Shown in pieces: positions 1-11,435 of a DNA stretch of 64,000 bases (the first letter of the stretch is position 1; each line of letters starts with the position of its first letter). The stretch covers positions 30,964,635 through 31,028,634 of the forward strand of contig CM037789.1 in assembly GCA_021229015.1 (NCBI GenBank). The letters are read 5' to 3'. This DNA is from Solen grandis. Its lineage: Eukaryota; Mollusca; Bivalvia; Adapedonta; Solenidae. Made by a program: the position numbers and the translations under genes. The notes below the pieces were generated by a model. That model was not told the DNA's origin and did no database searches. It saw only the letters and a list, made by a program, of their open reading frames with translations.

Positions 1-120
1 CCGTATGCGCATGCTCGTATACATTTAACTGTTTCTGTGTAAAGTGAACGTGTTAAGTTAACACGCTTTGTGCTCCATCTCTCATATCACAATTATGTGA
101 ATACTCAATCTAAGTTTTTC

Positions 121-353
121 TTAAGGTAATCTATCCATCTCTAAATTGTGATCATAATCCATCAATTGAACATAGGAATTTTATAGTAAATGCAAACTAT
201 TATAGATTTTGAGCAGAAGGGTCTAAAACTCCAAATCAATGGATGCTTGCATCTGTAGTGAAGACTTTTTGAGCATTTGAAAGACCGTGATTATAATTAA
301 TGATGGATGGATTACCTATATACATATATAAATCCATCCATCATTAATTATAA
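121..353. repeat. MITE family G, copy 1, with adjoining hairpin
   Basis: The copy starts TTAAGGTAATCTATCCATC and ends GATGGATGGATTACC, so it has inverted termini of about 15 bp. Three similar copies lie at 2419, 39177 and 53412. Just past the right end, 331-353 is a perfect 23-bp reverse complement of 291-313, making a hairpin with a 17-bp AT-rich loop. This could be an inverted partial duplication of the terminus. It encodes no protein. Probably a non-autonomous DNA transposon; the superfamily is not clear. Confidence 0.6.
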
Positions 354-999
354 GCATATATACATATTTAATATCTACTGTACAATAACAGTTAAACGTA
401 TTGAAAGTGTTGATCAAATTACACAATTACGTATTTTGGATGGATGTCAAAATACTCTCATTGTTTACATTTTACATTGAGACAGTCTATAAATTATGCA
501 ATTGTGATTCGTTTATGGAGACACACGGCATGTCTATGAAAAATTGGCGATGATGTGCGGAATATGCAAATAAGTAATTTTTGTAAACAATTGAATGATA
601 TTTAGTTATAGATTCTTTCTTATTTATGCATTGTAGTAACGTTGTCGTCAACGAGTATGTACAAAATGCATCTCGTAATAAATCTGTAGCACACACTTTG
701 TTTTTCTGTCCAAAGAATATGCACTGCTTTTAGAAGCATAATGGGCTTTTAATGTTGAAAACAATAACATTTTTTAAGTAAAAGAAAACTGTAATATGAA
801 TTCATTCAAACCAATTCTTGTTAAGGATGGTAGAAAGTAGTTTTTGAAAGTATGCTTCATCTTATTCATGCACTGATTATGAAAATATAATCTTGCAAAC
901 AAAGCTTGAACCTTTGATACTATTTACTCTTCACACAAGATGTTCAAAACATGGTTGAAATACAAATGCATCTAATTCCTGTTGCACGTTATTAAAAGA
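354..999. other. AT-rich stretch without recognisable gene
   Basis: No coding exon, RNA gene or clear repeat was recognised. The short ORFs here lack any domain and look random. Confidence 0.5.
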
Positions 1000-1081
1000 A
1001 ATAAAAGCCCATTCTTGACCCATCAGTTCTTCAAAACTTTATTTCCACGCAAGCGATATATGTTGCAAGTCTAATTATGAT

Positions 1082-1334
1082 GTTGTTGTTGTATTGAGGT
1101 TTACCGTCGCTGCGATAGTATTTCAATCATATAGCGACGTCCAGCTAATTACAGGTTGAGGAAAACCCCGAGTACACAGAGGTACCCGGGTAGAACCACC
1201 GACCTACCGCAAGCCAGCTGGAAGGCTTCCTCACATGAAAAATCCGAAGTCCCTACCGGGATTCGAACCCACAACGGTGAGGGGCTGAGAGATTTGTAGT
1301 CCACGACTGTAACCGCTCGGCCACGGCGGCCCCC
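1082..1334 (-). mobile_element. tRNA-derived SINE with target-site duplication
   Basis: Read on the minus strand, the head resembles a type II tRNA (Leu/Ser-like). It has an A box TGGCCGAGCGG and a perfect B box GGTTCGAATCC. A conserved body follows (CCAGCTGGCTTGCGGTAGG... to ...GCGACGGTAAACC) and then a short (CAA)n-like tail. A 12-bp direct repeat, TCTAATTATGAT, flanks it at 1070-1081 and 1335-1346, showing retrotransposition. Two more copies of the family lie at 1589 and 5142. Confidence 0.85.
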
Positions 1335-1588
1335 TCTAATTATGATATTTTATGATATTTCATTCCTGGCAAAATATAGTAAACAGTAACAAAAGTCTAT
1401 TTTAGTAGCACTAATCATGACCTTGACTCATGAAACCCCAAAAAGCTTATCAAAGCTTTATCTTCACACAAGCTTATATATTCCAAATTTGATCGAGATA
1501 TTTCATTCCTGATCAAAAGTAAATTCAGATTTTGGGACAATCTATTTTTAGTATCAATGGCCTTGACCTATGAATTGACTTGACTATT

Positions 1589-1831
1589 TGGGTTTACCGT
1601 CGCTTCGACAGTTTTTCAGTCATATAAAGACGTCCAGCTAATTACTGGTGGAGGAAGACCCCGAATGCACGGAGGCATCCGGGTAGAACCACCGACCTAC
1701 CGCAAGCCAGCTGGAAGGCTTCCTCACATGAAAATCTGAATGACCCTGCCGGGATTCGAACCCACACGGTGAGCGACTGAGTGAGTGTTTAAAGTCAGCG
1801 ACTTTACCCTCTCGGCCACGGGGGCCACCCA
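1589..1831 (-). mobile_element. tRNA-derived SINE, second copy
   Basis: Same head and body as the copy at 1082 (minus strand, B box GGTTCGAATCC). The tail on the plus strand reads GAATTGACTTGACTATTT. The flanking direct repeat CCTTGACCTAT at 1561-1571 and 1832-1842 is a likely target-site duplication, although CCTTGACC also recurs in the host tandem array and so is weaker evidence. Confidence 0.8.
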
Positions 1832-2418
1832 CCTTGACCTATAAGGTCCAAACATCGCAGTAAAGCTATATCTATACACAAAGTATACAAGTATCAAACT
1901 TGATTAAAATTAAGAAAATTCGATTTGGGGGCATGACCCACCAGAGCAGCACATTAAAGCTTTATTTTTTACAGTTCATTGTTAGCCGAGATATTTTACT
2001 TTATATGACAAATGTCATAAAGAAATTCCAATCTGGGTAACACAAGTATATATTAATAACACTGACCTTGACCACATATCACACAAGATATACATACTCA
2101 AATTTTGGTCAAAATGTTACTTATGACAAAGGTTTTAAAGAAATTCTTTGTAAAGATATATTTAGAGTAACAATGGCCTTGACCAAACAGCACATCATAG
2201 CTTAATATACACACAATGTATACATGTTCCAAACTTGACCAAGACGTGTAACTTATGACAAAAGTTATAAAGATGGTCAGCAAGCAGTCAGCAGTGTATG
2301 AGGGTGTTAGTATTCATGACTGCGGACACAAACGGCATGGATTCGAACACTGTTGGGGCAAGACTCTTTCGTCACCTCTCTGTTCTTGTCCGAGAAAAAC
2401 GTCTAGAAAAGAAAGATT

Positions 2419-2610
2419 TTAAGGTAATCCATCTATTATCAAATTGTGATTATGTCCCGGGAATTTAAAGTAAATACAAACCTTAAAATAAACTTTGAGC
2501 AAAATAGCTTATAATTCCAAGTAAATCAATTCTTGTATCTGCATTGTAATCCTTTTTTAAGCATTTAAAGGACCATGATTATAATTTAACAATAGATGGA
2601 TCACCTTAAG
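2419..2610. repeat. MITE family G, copy 2
   Basis: Starts TTAAGGTAATCCATCTATTA and ends ATAGATGGATCACCTTAAGG; imperfect inverted termini with no coding potential. The interior matches the copy at 121 (for example the GACCATGATTATAATTTAA segment). Confidence 0.65.
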
Positions 2611-5141
2611 GATATGTTTTCAGGCCGGCATGTAAGAAAAATAAATTAAAACACAATCAGTGCGTTGAAAAAGTCATTTTCTAGGAAAGACCATGTTGAT
2701 AAATACTTTAAAATCTTTCACGTGTATGTGACATCACGGGATAACCAAACACAAATATTGACGCCCAAGTGTAACCAACGTCATCATTCTTAGATAAAAA
2801 CTGTAAATAAACAAGCATCACGTTTGAGATGTTGTTACACGCTAACGGAATGCCGTAACACCAATATCGTAACGCTACAGGGGAGTTCTATAATCTTCGG
2901 TCTCCATATCACTAATGTACAGCAATATTTGTAGAAATGACAGCTTTGTCTAATGTCCCATTGACAGTATTCATGTATGAACTGACCTGCATGTATGGAT
3001 GACTTTGACACTAAGGAGAACCCTAGTGACTTTTTTTTTCAATTGAAAACATCTTATTGTCATATATGGTCGTTGTTTTGTTGTTGTTTTTTTGTTTTTT
3101 TAGATACAATTAGATATTTTACGAGTGTGTTTTTCGGTCAAAGCAACGTACCGGTACCTTTGGCCGAAAAACAATGTTTTCTTTACAACAATGTTTAATT
3201 TAAATCCAGAGGGAGTTCTGTTTCGGATCAGATGCTAATACAAATGAAGTAAATAATAAACATAAATAAAAAAAAATCATACATGTAATGAGGATATCCC
3301 CTTGCATTCGTTGTATAACTAGAGCCAAGAAACACCACCTGGCCCCTTGTTCTCGAGATCGACTATTCGAAATGCTTGTTTGTAAATCAATTGAAATTTA
3401 CTTCAAATCATGCCCTTCACATACCCTGCATATAATGATAGTCTAAAATCAAATACCCCTGAATATGTAAATGAAGTCTTAAATCAATCCCATGCCTAGT
3501 TACTGAAACATAATAACACTGTGAATACAAAACTTTAACCGAAATATCTAAGTTTGAAAAAGGCAATAATTTGAATTAAACTTCGAAAAGTCGAGCTAAA
3601 ATGTTTAAAAATTTCATACTAAGAGTCAAACTATGTCCATAAGTTTCAATAGGAACTTGAGTGTAATACTCAAAATTTGATCCCGTGATCGAACATATAT
3701 GTATTTTCGAGAACACGGGGCCTGTAATCATTTGCTGGATCCGCCCAATGTCATTGACCTTAATTGGTTATGTATAATATTCCCCCGATTCGGCAGGGTG
3801 TGTTTGTTATATGAGTGGACATCTTGGGTGTTTAATTGCAACGTACGGCATCTGTTAATGTCCCAGTCTAAAACTTTTTATTAATAATGGCGCTTCTCGG
3901 CAAGAGGTCACTATATATATAGCATTAAATTATTTGAGATCAAGCTGTTTGGTGTTTTGCCCCTTTGTGACAAAGCACACTAGGTCAAAACGGTATGATA
4001 AAAAATGGCAAAATGTATCTGTTCTTTATGTAACTTGTGTCCAGGAGAAAGGACATATTTTCTAGGGTCAATAGTTTACAAGGAACGTACGGTCATTTAC
4101 ATAATTCATTTCTCAGACAAGAAGTTGCTTGACAATTACGAAAGCAATTTGAACCCACGTTGGCGAGGAGATATAAGCGATACTAAGCAAGCGACTTCAT
4201 GGCCATTCGGAATCGGGCGTAATTTTTTAAGATACTTATTTCTACGTCAGTGCAATTTCAGCACGTGGACGAGTACATCATCCAGTAACCAAAGACCTCC
4301 AATACTCGCAAAGTCACGTTTTCAGATATCTCCTCTTCTGTTGAAGATATGGAAAGTAAATTGTTTCTTGAAATAGATGAAACTATGTGAAATGAGTCAT
4401 TTTTCTGCTACAGTGTTGAATTAACTCATAATTTAAAATAATGTTTAAAAATAAATGAAACTGAAGATAAGAGAAATGTTTTTTATGATATGGTTATATT
4501 TTCCTGTATGATTGAAACTTTTCAATATTCAATGATCTGCTGTGTGCCTTAGCAATATTTTCCACTGGATTTTACAGGAGATTCTTATCTCTGTTTAATA
4601 TGTCTTTGCATTAACCTGTAGACTTACTAATCTTTGTAGTACATTTATATGCTGGTAGCAGGCAGGCCAACATTAATTCTATTCATCTCTTTACGTCAAA
4701 CAAACTTATTTTGACGCATTGGCAAACAGGATAGACTCAAATCGGCCCATCTCCTTCCACGGTCACAGCACCAACATTTCGTGGAATTGGATGATTTATA
4801 AGAACATATGAGCTTTGTTTCATGTTCGATTACTTATATGTGTCTAAGTGCAAATCGAAACAAAACAAAGCGACGTCAACGTCATCCAAAACGACAATAA
4901 GTTTATTGGCGCGCAATCCATAACATTAGTAATATTTCAGATAAGATTTACTACTGTAAACTCATTGTTGAAATCATTCTTTATTAATTTGCAGCTATAA
5001 ATTCGAAGCTACAATTCAAATTTTAGTTAGAATTACATGCCCATGCCTTATCTAAATATAGCCGCAACGAAAATTAACATTTGCAAAAGTACATGACGAA
5101 ATGTGATGTAATATTTCTTCTAAATTTGTTGTTGAGCTTGA
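2611..5141. other. Intergenic, no supported gene
   Basis: No exon with both convincing splice sites and a recognisable product was found. Part of an interspersed repeat (TTTTGACGCATTGGCAAACA) lies near 4710 and recurs at 41.2, 53.6 and 56.3 kb. A 123-codon ORF at 4005-4376 has no domain and is treated as chance. Confidence 0.4.
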
Positions 5142-5350
5142 GTTTACCTTTTTGCTGCGACAATTCTGCGGTCATATAGCGACATCCTTTATAAGTGGAG
5201 AAAGACCACGAGTGCATGAAGGCACACCAGGAGATCCACCGACTTACCGCAAGCCAGCTAATACCCGACCTGCTGGGACTCGAACCCACGGCTTTGACAG
5301 CCAAAATGATAATAAGTCAGTGACTATACCCACTTGGCCATGAAAGCCCC
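5142..5350 (-). mobile_element. tRNA-derived SINE, third copy (diverged)
   Basis: Same body order as the copies at 1082 and 1589. The block between CCAGCT and the tRNA head is deleted and the A/B boxes are degraded (minus-strand T-arm reads GGGTTCGAGTCCC). It is older than the other two and no target-site duplication is visible. Confidence 0.75.
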
Positions 5351-5752
5351 AAACTGCAACATTTGACCGAACTCATGCCCCCATTTATTTCTAAATCTGA
5401 AATAAACTACCATCATCGACATGGCGTGTGGTAACCCTCCAAAGCCTGTGATGGCTCATTACTTTTAGTTATATACGAGGCGTCATATAATTCTGAAGTA
5501 AGCCATTCTTTATATATTCCGACGAAATTTCGTGACATAATTATATGCAAAAACTAGTACTTTCACGAAATGTCATCAAAACCCCGACATCCCAACTTGG
5601 CTTCACGCAATGCGAGTAGGACGAGACGTGACGAACGTGATTGCCCCATTTCTGTAAAGCCGGGTTATATCAACTTGAATTACAATACTGATTTTTTTTC
5701 TGGCTGAATATTGATCTTAAAAGTTTCATAATCTGTCTTTTTTAATGACTTC

Positions 5753-5826
5753 GTCGACCACAGATTAAACCCATGGCCTCCCGCTTACGGGGCGGACCGT
5801 TTAACCACTCGGCCACCACAACCGGT
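5753..5826 (-). repeat. tRNA-like SINE head fragment
   Basis: The minus strand carries a perfect A box TGGCCGAGTGG and a decayed B box (GGGTTTAATCT in place of GGTTCGANTCC). Not a functional tRNA. The region just right of it (about 5930-6030) resembles another mollusc repeat but the two do not form one ordered element. Confidence 0.55.
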
Positions 5827-7545
5827 AAATGTTGTTCCACTGACAATAATTTTGTCTTTCGGGGATTTTTTACCTACATGAGACTTCAATAGCGTTGCCT
5901 TTGTGCGATATCACGCTTAAGATAAGTGGCATGATACTACACCCAGTCACATTATCTTGATACCCGGCCAACCTGCCCTGGGTTGGTCCTGGATGTATCT
6001 TTTTGTTCTGAGCGCCACTGTATACATGAGACTCATTTAAAACCATGAAATGATGGTATGCAAATATAACAAATAAAGCAGTCTTACTTCATAACAGTGT
6101 AATACAATATTAGCAACATTATCTTTTAAGACAGAAACTATACAGATACTGAAACAGAATACCTTTAAAATCTAACATCTAAAAATGAAAACAAAGAACA
6201 TTTTTTTTTTTGAGAAAAAAAGCACATTAGCTGTGAAAATCAATTAAAACAAAAAAAGTAAAACATTCAAAATACCTAAATCTAAAATATACATTTTAGA
6301 AAAGATATTACTTTCTTAGACAAAAAAAAATCAAATCTGGCACTTATCGCTAGCCAGAGGAATTTTCCATGACCTTGGTCCTATTATTTTCCAATGAAGC
6401 AATTCTCAAAAAACCCACTGACCACTAAATTCTAGTCTTTGCCCAATACTCCGAAAACATCTTTATTTTCGCTGGTTTTCTTCATTATTCCAGTCGTTTC
6501 AACCTGTCCTGCAGTTCTCATTTATTTCAATGATTTGCTTATTAATCATTTTATTGCGCCCCTTGCTTACTTTTAGCCTTCATTATTTTCATTTGTCTTT
6601 TCTTCGATCAAGTGTTTTCTTTCCATACTACAGTCTTCATCATTTCAGTGCTTTATTCGAAAAAATTAACGACCAAATTTCAATTTCTTAAAAACTCCAC
6701 TTATACCCTCACAAGTATCACTTTTTAATGCAGAAATAGTACAATATTCATTTGAGTAAAATGTTTCTGCTAACTTTTTTTTCTGGCCATGACCCATATA
6801 AGTATGCCAATAAAATAAAACAACAACAGCAAGAACTTGAATAAGCATGGTAATCAATATCTAACTGATGCAGATTTTGTTAAACATAAAAGTCCCCCAT
6901 TTTAAAGTTTTTCCTGCAAACCAGCACACATGAAAGCAAAACACATGGGACAAATATTACAATAAATGAAACCAATGTCACACCATTAGTTCATTACAAA
7001 CCATGTGAAGATACAATTATCTACAGAGCACTGTCAGTAGGGTTGCCCCATCTTACAAAGTCATTGTTCTTCTTTCTTATTCTGTCACCTTCTTCCTCTC
7101 CATTCAGTCTAATCATCATACAACATGCATCTCTATCTATGACAATTGTTAAAAGAAAAATAGACATAAAATTAACAACATTAAATGTGAAAACAGAAAT
7201 GACAATTGTGCAACTTCAATAATTAAATAAAACACCTCTCTCCCTATGTACACCCTGTAATGGTAGACACTCACTTCCAAGCACTCCTCTCTGGTTCCCA
7301 TAGCGACAGTTGGCCATTAAATCTGTACAAGACCTAGCTTGTTGTCTTGAAACTGAGCATATACCATGAATATTGCAATATCAAGAAAAATAATATATAT
7401 ATAAATTCAATCTTCATTATATCAAAGATAACACCCTAACAAAACACACAGTGAAATATAAGCCATAGCTTTGCCATTCATCCAGTTTATAAGTATCTCT
7501 CAAACCAAACAGCAAGCACCTGCAGCAAAACTGTATCAACCTGCC

Positions 7546-7670
7546 GTGCGTTCGGTCAACATAACGGGAGCTAACGTGAGCGGTTTGACTCCTGTTTTAT
7601 CGCTGTGTAAAGAATGTAAGCTGGGTACCAACTCGCAACCATTAGCGAATGTTCGCTTGACTGAACGCAC
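7546..7670. repeat. Short MITE with about 20-25 bp inverted termini
   Basis: Left end GTGCGTTCGGTCAAC and right end GTTCGCTTGACTGAACGCAC are imperfect inverted repeats enclosing about 125 bp with no coding potential. It lies in the probable 3' UTR region of the NBR1-like gene. A target-site duplication could not be fixed by eye. Confidence 0.6.
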
Positions 7671-7955
7671 CACTGGTGACAGTTGTTTTTCCATCACCAT
7701 AGCAACCATAAATAGATGGCATTTACATCTTAGTTACTAGTACATGTATACATAATATATTCAAACAAAATATCTTCTTCACTGACCTTACCCTAGAAAT
7801 AGACTTGAAACATCAATTGTGTCCTTTTAAAGCAAAAACAACTATAAATTGAGGTCTCAAAATATATTCAGAATCAATTCAAACAGTGCAAAACCTGATC
7901 AGCATGCAAGACAATTATTTCACATTCTTGATTGTATTCAATCTGACATGAAACT

Positions 7956-8150
7956 TGATCCATGTACACTTGTCTGATGTTTTTTTGAACACTTTTCCAC
8001 TGGAAACATACAGATTTCTGATATATGCAAAAATCAGTATGTCCCCGCTCCAAATGTTGTCAAAGATTGTTAAACAATATAACCTATTGAAAGCTTGGTC
8101 CATGGACACTTGTCTGATGTTTTTTTGAACACTTTTCCACTGGATAAACA
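7956..8150. repeat. Direct repeat pair, about 50 bp
   Basis: A block containing ACACTTGTCTGATG and TTTTTTTGAACACTTTTCC occurs at about 7956-8006 and again at 8094-8144, nearly identical, 138 bp apart. It is a local segmental duplication with unique sequence between the copies. Confidence 0.75.
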
Positions 8151-10486
8151 TTTATGAGCATCTACTTTGAGGCTATCTTGCATAAGGACAATTGTGGTCT
8201 CTAGTAAAATTGATTTTTATCAGTACTACCTATCAAAAAGTATAAATACTACATACAGTTTGCCCCCATAACAGGCTGCAAACACAAGAAGGATATACAT
8301 GTATAATATTGTCATTCTTGCTGAATTCTCTCTTTCATCAACCTCAATTATCAAAATTTTATATATTTAAAAAGAAATACAATCAACATCAGTATTCACA
8401 GCAAAAAAAATCAAAAAAAAAATCCTTTTTTCTTTGCTTCAACCTTTGAATTCTTAATCATCTAATATTCCTTCTTTCTTCCCCTGGGGTTTGTTTCACT
8501 TATTACAAATTATTTAAACCTTAGTAATAAGGCAGTCAACTCAATGTTTATATTTACATGGTAATCAGGCCTTTTTCATTATTTGCACAAACAAATCAAT
8601 TTTTGTTAACAAAATTGCAGGGAAATAACATTCTACAACCGCTGTATAATTTTCACATAAAACAAAATCAGGGCTGACCATATAACTCTTCCAATTCATT
8701 TTATTTCTATATGCAATTAGAAAAACTAGTCAACCCTCCATATTTTTGAAAGACTTGAAAGTGAAACATACCTCAGAACAGTTAATCTTTTTTGTACATA
8801 CATTCTACAAGTCCAGTACCAATTCTCATTTAAGTCCCCTCTCTAATATCAACTAATAATGTCAGTCTTAACCCTTTTAAAAGCCACTCAGTTTCTTCAA
8901 CTTTTTTTTTTTTTTTTTTTTTTACATTTTTCTACTCTTCCTATTCAAAATACATACTTTTCTACCCTTTCTCTATTCAAATTACAAACTTTTCTACCCA
9001 TCATATTCAAAGAGCACTCTCTATTAATCATTTCTATCTCCCTCTTTCAACTATGAAGATTACTATGAGAACATTTGATTATCACAGACTGTACACAAAA
9101 TTCTCTGCCAAGATGAACGTTTGTCCATTTTTCTGTTCATCCACTGCCTATTCATCCTTCCTTCCTTCTTTCTCCCCTATTTATCACGCCTGAAAGACTG
9201 TTTTACTAGCAATATTTACAAGGCAGTGAAAGTGAATGCAGAAAAAAAGACTACACTAAAATGAGATGAGAGAATTGATTCCCAATTTAGGTAAATGCTT
9301 AAAAAATTCACAAAAAAACACAAATCAACACAGTCATTTTGTAACTGGGAAAAAATGAAGACAGTGAAACATAGTCTAAAGTGAAAAACATGAAGTAACA
9401 TTTTTCACTGTTTTTTTTAAATCATCAGTAAAGATAAAAATTTGATGACAAAGTAAGGTAAGAAAATTAGGGACCATCTGACTATATATTCTGTGGTTTG
9501 AATCCAATGAAAACCATAATTTAATTTCCTATATCAACAAATGTATATAAAACATATCCTATTTTGCAAAAGGTGAAATAATGTAAAGATGAAATCTCTG
9601 TTGAATAAATATGAAATAACTAACTCTAAATAAATATATTTTCAATACTGTGCACATATTTTGTTGATGATCAAAACCTTAAATGTGGCTCAAGAAAGCC
9701 ATGCTTAAGAAATAACGTTTAGTAGTAATTTCTGCTACTACTTTTAAAAATACAAGTATAATTTTTAAACCTTTCCTTACACATCATTTTTCTTATTTAG
9801 AGGAAAAATTATCCTAAAAGTCATGGACAATTAATGAAGATAAGGTTGATATTTACATCTTACAGGTATAGACGGTCTTTAAAATAAACAAGAAAGTTGA
9901 CAACATCCTTTTAAATGAATTTCAAATACATGCAGCAAGGATGACTGAATGCATGGATCCAATGTTCAAAGCAGAATATTCCTACAAAAAGCAGCCTTCA
10001 ACCATATTATAACAGTATAATTACAATGTGAAACTATATGTGGGTGTATGTGTTTACATATATGTGTGTGTTTTGTGTGTTTGTATTCTTGTGTTCATTC
10101 ATATTGACTGAAAACAAAGCACTCTGACTATCAAAAAGATGATAAACTTTTACACCGGTTTTAATTCTTTTTGATCAAATATTAATATATTGTATATTTT
10201 TATTTCAAAAAAAAAATATGCAGTTGAAAATATCCTTCTGAAATTATTATCTGCAACTGGAGATCTAAGATAAAAAAAAAATTATTGAGAAACCCTTCCT
10301 CTTGATCTATATATGCTTACATATACGTGTGTGTATGCAAGTGTTAGTCTATGTGTGTGTTGTTGTTTTTTTCATATTAATAACAGTGTAATGTGTTTTG
10401 ATGCAGGTATACATATACACCACAGATTACCAATAGATGTGTAAGTATTGCATTATATAACAACAAAGTCACAAATCAAGTACATT

Positions 10487-10885
10487 CTACACTGCCCAAT
10501 CCTTGTTTTTCTGGTGCAGCAATTCCTGTACAACTTTCTCCAGGTTGTTGTCATAGCGACGAAGCAGACGGTTGTTCAAGTCACGATCAAAGAACCCCAT
10601 GTCAAACAATTTTCCCATTGGTCCAGTCTCCTTGCTTGGTTTCCATGGTGACGGTGAAGCCTTGGTCTCAGGTTCTGCATCTGGTTTCCACTGTGATTCG
10701 GGCATCTTGAAATTATCACTGGGGGGTTTCCAGCTGGCTTCTGGGGGTTTGAAATTAGACTTGGGCGGCACCCATTCAGATTTGGGGGGTGTGAATTCTT
10801 CTTCAGGAGGGCTCCACTGTGTGGCCGCAGGCTTCCAGCCAGTTGGCTTACCAGTCTTGGCTTGTTCCTTCTCCTTCGCTTCATT
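10487..10885 (-). CDS. NBR1: NBR1-like autophagy receptor, terminal coding exon (UBA domain)
   Basis: The exon starts after a minus-strand acceptor (TTTCTGTACAG) and reads 132 codons in phase 0 to a stop at 10487. The last 45 or so residues (GKLFDMGFFDRDLNNRLLRR then YDNNLEKVVQELL and a final DWAV) form a UBA fold very like the C-terminal ubiquitin-binding UBA of NBR1, the cargo receptor for selective autophagy. Before it is a Pro-rich linker of imperfect heptads (NFKPPEA, SWKPPSD, NFKMPES, QWKPDAE). PB1, ZZ, the NBR1 four-tryptophan domain and LIR motifs should be encoded upstream on the minus strand, but nothing like them is visible. The 100-N gap at 11336 may hide or misjoin that part. The UBA assignment is strong; NBR1 over other UBA proteins is likely. 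Confidence 0.8.
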   Translation of the reverse strand, partial: NEAKEKEQAKTGKPTGWKPAATQWSPPEEEFTPPKSEWVPPKSNFKPPEASWKPPSDNFKMPESQWKPDAEPETKASPSPWKPSKETGPMGKLFDMGFFDRDLNNRLLRRYDNNLEKVVQELLHQKNKDWAV

Positions 10886-11105
10886 CTGTACAGAAACAAG
10901 CTTACTTGTATATACAAATGATTCACATGCCAGAATAACAATCTCGGTTTTGATTTTTTTTCTCTCAATAATTTTTAGAATATAACGATGCTAAATATTT
11001 TGGACATTGAATCATGTTATATATCATATAACTGTATAAGTATACTGTCATGCATACTTGTATATTTATTTCCAAATTAATATCATACATCAGTCTCATA
11101 AATGT

Positions 11106-11335
11106 TTAACCCTTTCCCTCATATAGACTCATTTTGACGCACTCAATAGGTACCACATAAAACCTGATCTGCAGAAAACCACAGTTAAACCTTACCAAAT
11201 TTAATTATAAAATCCTCATTTCCATACCACTGAGGAGCAGCAAACAGCATAAAACCTGATCAGCCTGCGAGTTACTCGCAGGCTGATCTGGTTTTATGTT
11301 GTTCGCATAGGTCTTTTCATGGTTTCCTCTATGAG
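11106..11335 (-). repeat. MITE family E, copy 1, truncated by gap
   Basis: Starts TTAACCCTTTCCCTCATA and contains a palindrome with arms around CAGCCTGCGAG / CTCGCAGGCTG. The far end reaches CTCTATGAG and is cut by the N run. TTAA at the edge suggests a TTAA-targeting (piggyBac-like) element. Other copies lie at 36022, 44276, 56453 and 58745. Confidence 0.75.
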
Positions 11336-11435
11336 NNNNNNNNNNNNNNNNNNNNNNNNNNNNNNNNNNNNNNNNNNNNNNNNNNNNNNNNNNNNNNNNN
11401 NNNNNNNNNNNNNNNNNNNNNNNNNNNNNNNNNNN
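11336..11435. other. Assembly gap (100 N)
   Basis: Exactly 100 N, a conventional placeholder for a gap of unknown length. It separates the NBR1-like exon side from a LINE fragment. Confidence 0.99.

Larger units (their letters stand above)
1000..2290. repeat. Diverged tandem repeat array (unit roughly 130-160 bp)
   Basis: Recurring blocks of the form 'ACACAA..TATACAT..TTCCAAACTTGA', followed by 'ATGACAAA' and 'GGCCTTGACC', lie near 1044, 1468, 1870, 2083 and 2211. After subtracting the two SINE insertions the spacing is about 130-160 bp. Such cores are typical of mollusc Helentron-like or pearl-type elements, but no terminal structures were found here. Units are strongly diverged. Confidence 0.5.
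5827..10486 (-). other. Probable long 3' UTR / downstream region of the NBR1-like gene
   Basis: Unusually free of large repeats for this window, AT-rich, with poly-T (8899-8924) and TG-rich tracts near 10030-10090. Several AATAAA signals read on the minus strand (for example near 6655, 6520 and 8700) could end the transcript of the minus-strand exon at 10487. There is no experimental support; the real cleavage site is unknown. No other coding exon was seen. Confidence 0.3.

Noticed and set aside
4005..4376. 123-codon ORF starting MAKCICSLCNLC
   Set aside because: No domain, no splice or promoter context, and part matches a repeat-rich region; probably chance.
10572..10985. 137-codon plus-strand ORF opposite the UBA exon
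   Set aside because: Shadow of the minus-strand NBR1-like exon in a GC-richer stretch.
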